This document shows, in pieces, positions 17,251 to 26,078 of a stretch of 64,000 bases of DNA. The notes under the pieces were generated by a model. The model was given only the letters and a program-made list of their open reading frames with translations. It was not told the origin of the DNA and did not search any database. The translations under genes and the position numbers were made by a program. This DNA comes from Bacillota bacterium (lineage in GTDB: Bacteria; Bacillota; Clostridia; Oscillospirales; Ruminococcaceae): contig JAEXUW010000020.1 of the NCBI GenBank assembly GCA_023439835.1, forward strand, positions 62,001 to 126,000. The letters run 5' to 3'. The stretch's first letter is position 1. Every line of letters starts with the position of its first letter.

Positions 17251-17280
17251 CTGACAATATCAGAGAAAAGGGGCTAAACT

Positions 17281-18432
17281 ATGGCAGAAAAAAGAGATTA
17301 TTACGAGGTGCTGGGGCTTTCAAAAAGCGCTAGCGACGATGAAATAAAAAAAGCCTATCGAAAGATGGCGAAGCAGTATCATCCTGATTTAAATCCCGAC
17401 GACAAAACGTCAGAGGCTAAATTTAAAGAAGTTAATGAAGCTTACGAGGTGCTTTCAGACAGCGAGAAGAAGTCACGATATGATCAGTTCGGTCATGCGG
17501 GAGTAGACCCTTCATACGGCGGTGGCGGCGGTGGAGGTGCATATGGCGGCTTCGGCGGTTTCGGTGACATGGGTGATATTTTTGAGAGCTTTTTTGGCGG
17601 CTTTGGCGGAACATCACGTTCTTCAAATCCAAACGCACCCAGAAAAGGTCAGGATGTTCACGTTAATATAAATATTGATTTCATGGATGCCTGCAAGGGT
17701 AAGAGTGTTGATATAAAAATTAACCGCTTAGACAATTGCCCGGATTGTAAAGGTACAGGAGCAAAAGCTGGAACAAGCGCAAAAACCTGTCCCGAATGTA
17801 ACGGAAAAGGCACTGTCAAGGTTGGAACAAGAACGCCTTTTGGCATGATATCTCAAACAAAGGTTTGCTCTAGGTGCGGTGGAAAAGGTAAAATCATCGA
17901 CGACCCGTGTTCAACCTGTTCAGGACAGGGTAGAGTAAGAAGTACTGTCACACGTGATATCGAAATCCCAGCGGGAATTGACGACGGGCAGACGCTTCAG
18001 GTCAGGGGCTATGGTGATGCGGGGGTAAACGGAGGGCCTTCAGGCGATCTGAATATTACCGTTACTGTAAGACCAGACCCTATATTTGAGCGTGACGGTT
18101 TTGATGTGTGGACTGAAATTCCTATCACTTATGCAGAGGCAACTATGGGCGCAGAAATTGTTGTTCCCACAATTGACGGAAAGGTTAAATACAACGTGCC
18201 AGAAGCAACACAGACAGGCACAGTGTTCAGGCTAAAGTCAAAGGGAATCAAAAAGCTCAACCGCTCCGACAGAGGCGACCAGTATGTCAAGGTAACAGTT
18301 GAAATACCGTCAAATCTCACGAAAAAGCAAAAGGAGCTTTTAAAAGAATTTGAAACCAGTCTTTCAGAAAAGAACTATGTCAAGCACAAAACATTTTTTG
18401 ACAAGATAAAAGAATCATTTTCAGGAAGCTGA
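17281..18432 (+). CDS. dnaJ: Co-chaperone DnaJ (Hsp40)
   Basis: DnaJ delivers substrates to DnaK and stimulates its ATPase. The 383-residue type I Hsp40 has the J domain with HPD at residues 34-36, a Gly/Phe-rich stretch (about 75-115), four zinc-finger repeats (CPDCKGTG, CPECNGKG, CSRCGGKG, CSTCSGQG) and two C-terminal substrate-binding domains. AAAAGGGGC precedes the ATG. It is the last gene of the CIRCE operon and ends at a strong terminator. Confidence 0.98.
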   Translation: MAEKRDYYEVLGLSKSASDDEIKKAYRKMAKQYHPDLNPDDKTSEAKFKEVNEAYEVLSDSEKKSRYDQFGHAGVDPSYGGGGGGGAYGGFGGFGDMGDIFESFFGGFGGTSRSSNPNAPRKGQDVHVNINIDFMDACKGKSVDIKINRLDNCPDCKGTGAKAGTSAKTCPECNGKGTVKVGTRTPFGMISQTKVCSRCGGKGKIIDDPCSTCSGQGRVRSTVTRDIEIPAGIDDGQTLQVRGYGDAGVNGGPSGDLNITVTVRPDPIFERDGFDVWTEIPITYAEATMGAEIVVPTIDGKVKYNVPEATQTGTVFRLKSKGIKKLNRSDRGDQYVKVTVEIPSNLTKKQKELLKEFETSLSEKNYVKHKTFFDKIKESFSGS

Positions 18433-18445
18433 ATGACTTCACAAA

Positions 18446-18475
18446 AAAGCCGACGCTGTCAATAGCGCCGGCTTT
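18446..18475. terminator. Bidirectional intrinsic terminator
   Basis: AAAGCCG-A-CGCT pairs with AGCG-C-CGGCTTT across a short loop. It lies between convergent dnaJ and the AI-2E-family gene and has A and T runs on either side. Confidence 0.88.
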
Positions 18476-18477
18476 GT

Positions 18478-19848
18478 TTATTTCTTTTTATTGCCCTTCG
18501 GTTTAATGAATTCAGGCTTAGGCTCGTCTGAAATTTCAGTTGTCGGGGCTAAAGGAACACTGACTTCTTCACCGGGCTTCTTGGTTCTTAAACCAGTTAC
18601 GTATTCCTCATAAACCTTTTCCTCATCAGTCATATCCTTCGCGCGTTTAACGGTGTAAAGGTGAGTGACGCTTCCTTCATAAGCTGAGGAGTCTTTTGGA
18701 AGATGCTTTTCTTCAAGCTTTGCTTCAACAATTCCTTTTATAAGTCCATAAATTATCGCAAATGTGGGAACACTCAGAACCATTCCGATAAAACCAAACA
18801 ACCCCCCGCCGAGAAAAATCGAAAAAAGAACCCAGAAGGCAGGAAGTCCGGTAGTTTCGCCGAGAATTCTAGGCCCTAAAATATTGCCGTCAAATTGCTG
18901 GAGGATAATAATGAAAATTACAAATACCAATGTTTTTTTCGGTTCGGCAATAAGCACTAGAATTCCGCTTGGGATTGCTCCAATGAAAGGACCGAAAAAA
19001 GGAATGATATTGGTTATGCAAATAATTACGCTAATTAGTATAACGTTTTTTTGAAAATTCAACATCGTCAGCGAAGCGAAGCAAATCATTCCGATTATTA
19101 ATGAATCTATGATTTTGCCGTTGATAAAGCCGATGAACTTGCCGTTTGAGCTGTGATAGAAAGAAAGTGCTTTCTCACAGGTTTTCTTGCTGAAAAAAGC
19201 AAAGAAAATTTTCTTTATTTGAGATATCAATGTTTCCTTGCTCAGAAGAAGATATACAGATACAATTATTCCTAAAACAAAATTCCACACATTATGCGCA
19301 ATACTTGTGACCATATCAAGTGATTTTGCGCCGATGTTTTGAAGAATAGGTTGCCAGTCGGCAATATATTTATCTATGTTATTGACAAAATTAACCTGTT
19401 CATTAAAGAAGTTTTTCAGATATTCATTGTTATCAATGGTATTATTAATCCAGTTTTGAATATTTTTTGCTGTGTCAGGCGCACTGTTGACGATTGACTT
19501 GATGCTTGATGAAACCTCAGGAACGACAATTGAAATGAGAAATGCGACAACCAGAAGAATTATTATCGTCGTTAGCGCAACAGAAATTCTTCTTGCCGCT
19601 TTTTTATGAGGGTTTTTTCTGAAGATATACCTATTAATTTTCTTTTCGGTAAAAACCATGATAGGGTTTAAAAGATAGGCAATAGCTAGTCCCCAAATAA
19701 TAGGCATAATTACGCTGATGATTTTCGATATGGCAGCAAAAATTTTATCAATATTAAAAACGGCAGTAACCATCAAAATGCTAATGCCGATTACAGCCAG
19801 AGCATATGTGGCAATAATATTATATTTTTTTTCGGGTAAATTTTTCAT
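18478..19848 (-). CDS. AI-2E-family (PerM/YtvI-like) membrane transporter
   Basis: The 456-residue protein has about eight membrane segments, the conserved FFGPFIGAIPSGILVLI and GLPAFWVLFSIFLGGGLFG motifs of the AI-2E transporter family, a long extracytoplasmic part between residues about 95 and 175, and a charged C-terminal tail of about 80 residues. Members include ion exporters and the sporulation-related YtvI; the name does not prove AI-2 transport. GGAGG precedes the ATG. A paralog of 380 residues lies at 62851-63993, which lacks most of the C-terminal tail. Confidence 0.88.
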   Translation of the reverse strand: MKNLPEKKYNIIATYALAVIGISILMVTAVFNIDKIFAAISKIISVIMPIIWGLAIAYLLNPIMVFTEKKINRYIFRKNPHKKAARRISVALTTIIILLVVAFLISIVVPEVSSSIKSIVNSAPDTAKNIQNWINNTIDNNEYLKNFFNEQVNFVNNIDKYIADWQPILQNIGAKSLDMVTSIAHNVWNFVLGIIVSVYLLLSKETLISQIKKIFFAFFSKKTCEKALSFYHSSNGKFIGFINGKIIDSLIIGMICFASLTMLNFQKNVILISVIICITNIIPFFGPFIGAIPSGILVLIAEPKKTLVFVIFIIILQQFDGNILGPRILGETTGLPAFWVLFSIFLGGGLFGFIGMVLSVPTFAIIYGLIKGIVEAKLEEKHLPKDSSAYEGSVTHLYTVKRAKDMTDEEKVYEEYVTGLRTKKPGEEVSVPLAPTTEISDEPKPEFIKPKGNKKK

Positions 19849-19987
19849 TGTAACCTCCGTCCATTACACTATAAAGTAATTATACATTATAATTTTGGAC
19901 ATTTCTAGAGCTTTAATCAAATAAATTTGCTAGCATCAAAAAATAAAAACAAATTGAGCAAAATGACTTTTAAATATGCTTGAATTA

Positions 19988-19996
19988 TGATATAAT
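19988..19996 (+). promoter_or_regulatory. Extended -10 promoter of pcrA
   Basis: TGATATAAT is a full extended -10 element about 35 bases before the pcrA start; there is no good -35 hexamer, as is usual for this class. Confidence 0.6.
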
Positions 19997-20030
19997 TTCA
20001 TTATGATTTTTTTGATTGGAGAAGATTTTT

Positions 20031-22391
20031 TTGGCAGAAAAGAATTTCATTGAACTAAAAAGAAGTGCATTAAGAAGGTATTTTGAAAAAATGAACGACC
20101 GTCAGCTGGATGCTGTGTTTTCAATAAAAGGCCCTCTTCTTATCCTAGCGGGAGCGGGGAGTGGAAAGACAACGGTTTTGGTCAACAGAATAGCAAATAT
20201 GATTTATTTCGGGGATGCTTATAACAGTAGCTTTGTTCCGCCGTCGCTAACCGGTGATGATTATAAGTTTCTTGAGGATTATTCAAACGGACTAGCCAGT
20301 GATACTGAAAGGCTTAAGACGCTTATATCGGACGCTTGCGTCAGTCCGTGGAACATTCTTGCAATAACATTTACAAACAAAGCTGCGGGTGAGCTTAGAA
20401 ACAGGCTTGAGGCTATGCTCGGTGAAAAGGCTGAGGGGATTGTCGCTGCAACCTTTCACTCATCATGTGTGAGAATTTTAAGGCGTGAAATTGACAGGCT
20501 TGGATATCAGTCGAACTTCACCATTTATGATGGAGATGATACTCAAAGGCTTATTAAGTCATGCCTTGAGGAGCTTGAGATTTCAGAAAAAATGTTTCCG
20601 CCGAGGTCTGTTTTGTCAGAAATAAGCAGGCAGAAGGACTATATGATTACTCCGGAAAATTATGAAAGCTTAGCCGCCGGTGATTATAGAAAGCTTGTAA
20701 TATCAAAGGTATATAAGCTTTATCAGACCAGACTTTTCAAAGCAAATGCAGTTGATTTTGACGATATAATTTGTTTGACCGTCAGGCTGTTCGAACAAAA
20801 TCCTGATATTCTTGAGAAGTATCAGTCACGCTATAAGTACATTCTTGTGGACGAGTATCAGGATACCAATCAGGTTCAGTATCGTCTTGTCAGTATGCTT
20901 TCTTCAAAGAACGAGAATTTATGCGTTGTCGGTGATGATGATCAGAGTATTTATAAATTCAGGGGAGCTACCATTGAAAATATCCTGTCTTTTGAGGAGC
21001 AGTTTGATAACGCAAAGGTGATAAGGCTAGAACAAAATTACCGTTCGACTCAGAATATTCTTTCCGTTGCAAATGAGCTTATCAGAAACAACAGGGGAAG
21101 AAAAGGTAAGGAGCTTTGGACTTCAAGCGGAGGCGGAAGTAAAATAACGGTGTACAAATCGGCTGATGAATCCGGTGAGGCTAAATTTGTAGCAGATACT
21201 GTTCTTGAGAATATCAGAAACGGAAAAAGCTTTAATAGCCATGCAGTTTTATATCGAATGAACGCTCAGTCAAACGCAATAGAGCGTGCGTTTGTTTCAA
21301 GCGGAATCCCTTATAAAATTATTGGCGGGCTTAAATTCTATGACAGAAAAGAAATAAAAGACATTCTTTCATATCTCGCTGTAATAAACAATCCAAATGA
21401 CCTCCTCAGGCTTAAAAGAGTAATTAATGAGCCTAAAAGGGGTGTGGGTGCGGCGACTCTTACACTTATAGAGCAGATAACCTCAGACCTTGGCATTTCG
21501 CCGATTGAGGTTTTGAAAGAATCCGCTAGCTATGCTCCGCTTGCAAAAAAATCAAAACAGCTCATTGACATTGCCTCAATGTTTTCATACCTCACTAAAA
21601 TGTCTGAGCAAAAGCCTCTCGACGAGCTTTTAGATATTCTTATGAAAGAAACCGGCTATGAAAAGATGCTGAAGGAGCAGGGCGAGGAGGGGATACCACG
21701 CCTTGAGAATATCAGCGAGCTGAAATCAACCATGATTACATATACTCAGCAGGCTGAAGAGCCCTCCTTGTCCGGATTTTTGGAAGAGGTTGCGCTGTTC
21801 ACTGAGATTGATAATCTTGATGAGAATGCAGATTATGCAGTTATGATGACAGTGCATGCGGCTAAGGGGCTGGAATTTCCGGAGGTTTTCATTGTCGGAA
21901 TGGAGGAGAACATTTTCCCCGGAACAAGAAGTATGGATAGTGAGGCTGATATTGAGGAGGAAAGACGGCTTGCGTATGTTGCCATAACAAGAGCAAAGGA
22001 AAGGCTTTACATTTCACATTGTGTTGAGCGTATGCTTTTTGGAAACATCAGCAGAAACCGCCCCTCACGTTTTCTAAGAGAGCTTCCAGAGGAATTTCTA
22101 GAGAATCTCCAGCAGAAGTCACCGCTAAAAAGCAAGGATAGCTCAAACGTCATTATTCCCCCGACAAATATGTCGCTTCAGGCTCAGCTTGCGAATATGA
22201 AGCGTGTTGAAAAGCCAAGTGGTCAGAATATTGTTTTTTCAGTTGGCGAAAGGGTTTATCACAATATTTTCGGTGAGGGCACTGTTCTTTCTTCAGTTAA
22301 AATGTCGAACGACACCATGCTAGAGGTCGCTTTTGACACAAAGGGAACGAAAAAAATCATGGCTAATTTCGCAAAGATTAAAAAGCTATGA
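20031..22391 (+). CDS. pcrA: ATP-dependent DNA helicase PcrA/UvrD
   Basis: PcrA unwinds DNA 3' to 5' in repair and in removing stalled complexes. The protein of 786 residues has motif I LAGAGSGKTT (about 39-48), Walker B LVDEYQD, motif III VVGDDDQSIYKFRGA, motif IV LEQNYRST, the motif V region TVHAAKGLEF and motif VI RLAYVAITRAKERLYIS, plus the Tudor-like C-terminal domain for RNA polymerase binding (VGERVYHNIFGEGTV). A stretch of about 45 residues between motifs I and Ia is longer than in model PcrA. TTG at 20031 is taken as start because GGAGAAG precedes it by eight bases. Confidence 0.95.
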   Translation: MAEKNFIELKRSALRRYFEKMNDRQLDAVFSIKGPLLILAGAGSGKTTVLVNRIANMIYFGDAYNSSFVPPSLTGDDYKFLEDYSNGLASDTERLKTLISDACVSPWNILAITFTNKAAGELRNRLEAMLGEKAEGIVAATFHSSCVRILRREIDRLGYQSNFTIYDGDDTQRLIKSCLEELEISEKMFPPRSVLSEISRQKDYMITPENYESLAAGDYRKLVISKVYKLYQTRLFKANAVDFDDIICLTVRLFEQNPDILEKYQSRYKYILVDEYQDTNQVQYRLVSMLSSKNENLCVVGDDDQSIYKFRGATIENILSFEEQFDNAKVIRLEQNYRSTQNILSVANELIRNNRGRKGKELWTSSGGGSKITVYKSADESGEAKFVADTVLENIRNGKSFNSHAVLYRMNAQSNAIERAFVSSGIPYKIIGGLKFYDRKEIKDILSYLAVINNPNDLLRLKRVINEPKRGVGAATLTLIEQITSDLGISPIEVLKESASYAPLAKKSKQLIDIASMFSYLTKMSEQKPLDELLDILMKETGYEKMLKEQGEEGIPRLENISELKSTMITYTQQAEEPSLSGFLEEVALFTEIDNLDENADYAVMMTVHAAKGLEFPEVFIVGMEENIFPGTRSMDSEADIEEERRLAYVAITRAKERLYISHCVERMLFGNISRNRPSRFLRELPEEFLENLQQKSPLKSKDSSNVIIPPTNMSLQAQLANMKRVEKPSGQNIVFSVGERVYHNIFGEGTVLSSVKMSNDTMLEVAFDTKGTKKIMANFAKIKKL

Positions 22392-22435
22392 TTTGTTAAT
22401 AAAGTGTTAATTATACGTTTTCGGTGTTTTTTGTA

Positions 22436-22464
22436 TTGACAATTATAAACTGACATCGTATTAT
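22436..22464 (+). promoter_or_regulatory. Sigma-A promoter of the aro operon
   Basis: TTGACA and TATTAT are separated by exactly 17 bases. Transcription would start near 22471, about 24 bases before the leader peptide start codon and 270 bases before aroF. Confidence 0.88.
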
Positions 22465-22494
22465 GTATAGTAAGAAATTGAAAGGAAAAAAGTT

Positions 22495-22596
22495 ATGCTT
22501 ATTTTAGCCGCTGTATTTGCCTTTACATACTTTTTTAGCTTAAACTATTTTTGGTTTGGGTTTAATTGTCGTGTAAAAGCTTCAACAGCAGGATAA
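22495..22596 (+). CDS. Aromatic leader peptide of the aroFBAC attenuator
   Basis: A 33-codon gene with ATG at 22495 and AAAGG nine bases upstream, ending with TAA at 22594-22596. Residues 8-23 read FAFTYFFSLNYFWFGF: seven Phe, two Tyr and one Trp in 16 residues, while the rest has no aromatic residues. It follows a sigma-A promoter and precedes a strong terminator and then the operon for chorismate, the shared precursor of exactly these three amino acids. This is the design of ribosome-mediated attenuation as in pheL or trpL. No protein function beyond translation itself is expected. Confidence 0.85.
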   Translation: MLILAAVFAFTYFFSLNYFWFGFNCRVKASTAG

Positions 22597-22645
22597 TTGG
22601 GAATAGCTTCCTTTTTTATACTTGTGAATTTGTTCGTAGCTTTTA
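22574..22645 (+). promoter_or_regulatory. Antiterminator pairing of the aro attenuator
   Basis: TAAAAGCT at 22574-22581, inside the last codons of the leader peptide, is the exact complement of AGCTTTTA at 22638-22645 in the 5' arm of the terminator; past a 2x3 internal loop AAC pairs with GTT as well. A ribosome stalled on the aromatic codons leaves 22574-22586 free to form the antiterminator. A ribosome reaching the stop codon at 22594 covers it, so the terminator forms. The pairing is seen in sequence; the mechanism is inference. Confidence 0.75.
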
Positions 22646-22671
22646 TGGAAATAAAAGCTGCGGACTTTTTT
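22632..22671 (+). terminator. Attenuator terminator before aroF
   Basis: GTTCGTAGCTTTTAT and ATAAAAGCTGCGGAC form a 15-bp stem with two G-T pairs and a GGAA tetraloop, followed by six T residues. It lies 74 bases before aroF and 36 bases after the leader peptide stop. Confidence 0.92.
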
Positions 22672-22744
22672 AATGCCTTGATATAAATGAAAGTAATAGT
22701 GCACGATTACTTGATTTTACTAATAAATTTTCGGAGGAATAAAG

Positions 22745-23755
22745 ATGATTGTTATTTTAAAGCCTAACACCAGCCCAGAGCAGATTGATGAGATGGTGAA
22801 GTGGATGGGTACGTTTGATATTAAAGTCAATCTTGTTATCGGTGAGCACAAGAGCATTTTAGGTCTGATTGGTGACACCACAAAGGTTGATATCGAAAGC
22901 GTTAAAGCAAAGGAAATCGTTGAAAGCGTTCAGCGTGTGCAGGAGCCTTATAAGAACACAAACAGAAAATTCCACCCTGATGACACGATTATTACGGTTG
23001 GTGACAGAAAAATCGGCGGCAAAACGTTAAATGTAATAGCCGGCCCCTGTTCAGTCGAAAGCGAAGAGCAGATTATTGAAACGGCTATTGCGGTAAAAAA
23101 ATCAGGTGCAACCATGCTTAGAGGCGGTGCGTTCAAGCCAAGAACCTCTCCATACGCGTTTCAGGGGCTAAGGGCAGACGGAATTGATCTTCTTCTTCTT
23201 GCAAAAAAAGAAACGGGCTTGCCAATTGTCACTGAAATTATGAGCCTATCTCATCTTGAACTTTTCAGTGATGTTGATGTAATTCAGGTCGGCGCAAGAA
23301 ATATGCAGAATTTTGAACTTTTGAAGGAGCTTGGGCATTGCAACAAGCCAATTCTTCTCAAAAGAGGATTAGCAAATACGATTGAGGAGCTTTTGATGTC
23401 AGCGGAATATATTTCAGCCGGCGGAAATCAGAATATTATTCTTTGTGAACGCGGAATCAGAACCTTTGAGCCAAAGACCAGAAACACCCTTGACATATCG
23501 GCTGTTCCGCTTTTAAAACAGCTTTCGCATCTTCCGGTAGTTGTTGACCCAAGCCACGCGACGGGGCTGACATCATTGGTTGAACCTCTCTCATTGGCAT
23601 CAATTGTCTGCGGTGCGGATGCGCTTATTATTGAAGTTCATAACGATCCGAAAAATGCACTTTCAGACGGCGCACAGTCGCTCACTCCCGAACAGTTTGA
23701 CGTGGTTATGAAAAAAATCAAGGCACAGGCTGAGTTTTCAGGCCTTAAGCTTTAA
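22745..23755 (+). CDS. aroF: 3-deoxy-7-phosphoheptulonate (DAHP) synthase
   Basis: DAHP synthase joins phosphoenolpyruvate and erythrose 4-phosphate, the first step of the shikimate pathway. The 336-residue protein has an N-terminal ferredoxin-like regulatory domain (residues 1-70, MIVILKPNTSPEQIDEMV), as in the Thermotoga-type enzyme that is feedback-inhibited by Tyr/Phe, followed by the TIM barrel with AGPCSVESEEQI, RGGAFKPRTSPYAFQG and VVDPSHATG. GGAGG precedes the ATG. It is the first gene after the aromatic attenuator, so its enzyme and its transcript are probably both controlled by aromatic amino acids. Confidence 0.96.
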   Translation: MIVILKPNTSPEQIDEMVKWMGTFDIKVNLVIGEHKSILGLIGDTTKVDIESVKAKEIVESVQRVQEPYKNTNRKFHPDDTIITVGDRKIGGKTLNVIAGPCSVESEEQIIETAIAVKKSGATMLRGGAFKPRTSPYAFQGLRADGIDLLLLAKKETGLPIVTEIMSLSHLELFSDVDVIQVGARNMQNFELLKELGHCNKPILLKRGLANTIEELLMSAEYISAGGNQNIILCERGIRTFEPKTRNTLDISAVPLLKQLSHLPVVVDPSHATGLTSLVEPLSLASIVCGADALIIEVHNDPKNALSDGAQSLTPEQFDVVMKKIKAQAEFSGLKL

Positions 23756-23779
23756 TCTAAGATTGGTGAGGAAATAAAT

Positions 23780-24838
23780 ATGCAGACATTGACTGTCAGG
23801 GCGAAATCAGAATATGATATTTTTATCGGAAAGGGACTATTAAAAGACTGCGGGAAAATTATCAGCGGTATTGTTGGGGCAAAAAAAGCTGTGATAGTAA
23901 CCGATGATGTTGTAGCAGGGCTTTATGGTGACACCGTTTCACAAGCGCTTAGTGCGGTTGGTATAAAATCCGATTTTTTTGTATTTGAAAACGGTGAAAA
24001 CTCAAAAAGCCATGACACATTGATTCGGCTTTATGATTTTCTTTCTGAGAAACAGATAACACGCTCTGACATTCTTGTTGCACTTGGGGGAGGGGTGGTT
24101 GGCGACCTTACCGGCTTCGCCGCCGCTACATACCTTAGGGGGCTTGAGGTAGTTCAGATACCGACAACGCTTCTTGCTATGACTGATTCCTCAATCGGCG
24201 GAAAAACCGCAGTCAATATAAAAAGCGGTAAGAATCTCGTCGGCTCTTTCAAACAGCCAGCCTGTGTAATATGTGATACGAACACTCTCATAACTCTATC
24301 TGATGAAATATTCACCGACGGAATGGCAGAGGTCATTAAATATGGAATGATTAAGGATGCTTCATTATTCGAGCTTTTGAATGAAAAGTCTGAAGATATG
24401 GATATGGAGCAGGTTATAGTAAGGTGTGCCGATATCAAAAGAACGGTCGTTGAGGCTGATGAATTTGATAAGGGGGAGAGAATGCTCCTCAATTTCGGTC
24501 ATACACTTGGTCACGCAATAGAAAAATATTATAATTATGACGGCATTTCTCATGGAAAGGCTGTGGCAATAGGCATGTGCGTAATGTCACGCTATACTGA
24601 AAAAGCCGGTCTGACAAAAACAGGAACCATACAAAGGCTTTCTGAATGCTTGGCAAAATACGGTCTGAAAACGGATACGGATATCCCTCTAAGCGAGCTT
24701 GTCGGAAGCTGTCTTAATGATAAAAAGCGTGAAAGCGATTTTATCAATATTATAGCTTGTGAAAAAGTGGGAGCAAGCAGGATTGTTAAAATGTCCATTC
24801 CCGAATTCTATAAGCTTTTGGAGGTTCCCTATGTATAA
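23780..24838 (+). CDS. aroB: 3-dehydroquinate synthase
   Basis: AroB cyclises DAHP to 3-dehydroquinate using NAD+ and a metal ion. The 352-residue protein has the family motif LVALGGGVVGDLTGFAAATY, the substrate/metal region TDSSIGGKTAVN and the metal-binding histidines in NFGHTLGHAIEKYY and GISHGKAVAIGM. It lies 24 bases after aroF and overlaps aroA by 8 bases. The dehydroquinate dehydratase, shikimate dehydrogenase and shikimate kinase genes are not in this window. Confidence 0.97.
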   Translation: MQTLTVRAKSEYDIFIGKGLLKDCGKIISGIVGAKKAVIVTDDVVAGLYGDTVSQALSAVGIKSDFFVFENGENSKSHDTLIRLYDFLSEKQITRSDILVALGGGVVGDLTGFAAATYLRGLEVVQIPTTLLAMTDSSIGGKTAVNIKSGKNLVGSFKQPACVICDTNTLITLSDEIFTDGMAEVIKYGMIKDASLFELLNEKSEDMDMEQVIVRCADIKRTVVEADEFDKGERMLLNFGHTLGHAIEKYYNYDGISHGKAVAIGMCVMSRYTEKAGLTKTGTIQRLSECLAKYGLKTDTDIPLSELVGSCLNDKKRESDFINIIACEKVGASRIVKMSIPEFYKLLEVPYV

Positions 24839-26078
24839 TGTTGAGATTTCGCCAAAAAAACTTTCGGGAAAGGTTGTTGTTCCGCCTTCAAAAAGCGTTG
24901 CACACAGGCTGTTAATCTGTGCGGCACTTTCACATGAAGAATCTGTAATAACCAATATGCTTATGTCGAAGGATATCAAGGCGACGATAGAATCCTTGGT
25001 GTCGCTTGGCGCTAAAATAACCGTACATGGCGATACCGTCACAGTAAGAGGAATAAAAAGCCCGCCTCCCAGTGCAATAATTGACTGCTGTGAATCAGGC
25101 TCAACTTTAAGGTTTGTTGTTCCTGTTGCCTGTGCTCTTGGGGTGTCTGCCGAGTTTCACGGTGAGGGGAAGCTCCCCGAAAGGCCTATAACCCCATACA
25201 TTTCCGAGTTGACAAAGTACGGAATCTCTTTTGACTACAATAACACAATGCCCTTTTCAGTCAGCGGAAAGCTGACCTCGGGGAAGTTCTGCATTGACGG
25301 CTCAATAAGCTCACAGTTTGTCACGGGGCTTTTGTTCTCGCTGCCTCTTCTAGACGGCGACTCAGAAATAATTTTCACATCAAGGCTTGAATCAAAGCCG
25401 TATGTTGACATTACCATAGATTGCCTGAGAAAAAGCGGAATTGAGATATTAGAAACTCAAAACGGATATTTTGTTAAGGGCTTACAAAAATATCGCTCAA
25501 TTAATATGGCTGTTGAGGGTGATTATTCACAGTCGGCGTTTTATTATACGGCGAATTTACTCGGCTCTGACATAGAAATTACAGGACTTAATGGGGAATC
25601 TGTTCAGGGCGACAAGAAAATTATTGAAATTGTCGAAAAAATATGTTATTATAATAAGGATAAAAAAAGTTTAAGTCCGTTTGATATTGATGCATCCGAT
25701 ATTCCGGATCTTGTTCCGATATTAACGGTGCTTGCATCTTTTTGTGACGGTACGTCTTATTTGAGAAATGTTTCAAGGCTGAGGATTAAGGAGTCAAACC
25801 GGCTTGAAGCTATTGCGGGATGTCTTAATTCTCTCGGTGGCAATGTCAGGGAGATTGGTGACAATCTCGAAATTACAGGCGTTGAAAGTTTAAGCGGTGG
25901 AACAGTAAGCAGCTTTAACGACCATAGAATTACAATGTCTATGGCTGTTGCGGCGACAAGATGCAAAAATAAGCTGTTAATTCTCAACGCAAATTGTGTT
26001 GAAAAATCATATCCGAACTTTTTTAGTCACTACTCACAGCTTGGAGGAATAGTAAATGTCATCAATTTGGAACCATAA
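24831..26078 (+). CDS. aroA: 5-enolpyruvylshikimate-3-phosphate synthase
   Basis: AroA transfers enolpyruvyl from PEP to shikimate 3-phosphate. From the ATG at 24831 it has 415 residues; GGAGG lies just upstream inside the end of aroB. Motifs include the PSKSVAHR substrate-binding segment, SGSTLRFVVPVA with GEGKLPERPI (a class II-like arrangement rather than the LGNAGTA class I form), and RIKESNRLEAIAGCL near the C-terminus. It overlaps aroB by 8 bases and aroC by 23 bases, consistent with tight translational coupling. Confidence 0.96.
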   Translation: MYNVEISPKKLSGKVVVPPSKSVAHRLLICAALSHEESVITNMLMSKDIKATIESLVSLGAKITVHGDTVTVRGIKSPPPSAIIDCCESGSTLRFVVPVACALGVSAEFHGEGKLPERPITPYISELTKYGISFDYNNTMPFSVSGKLTSGKFCIDGSISSQFVTGLLFSLPLLDGDSEIIFTSRLESKPYVDITIDCLRKSGIEILETQNGYFVKGLQKYRSINMAVEGDYSQSAFYYTANLLGSDIEITGLNGESVQGDKKIIEIVEKICYYNKDKKSLSPFDIDASDIPDLVPILTVLASFCDGTSYLRNVSRLRIKESNRLEAIAGCLNSLGGNVREIGDNLEITGVESLSGGTVSSFNDHRITMSMAVAATRCKNKLLILNANCVEKSYPNFFSHYSQLGGIVNVINLEP

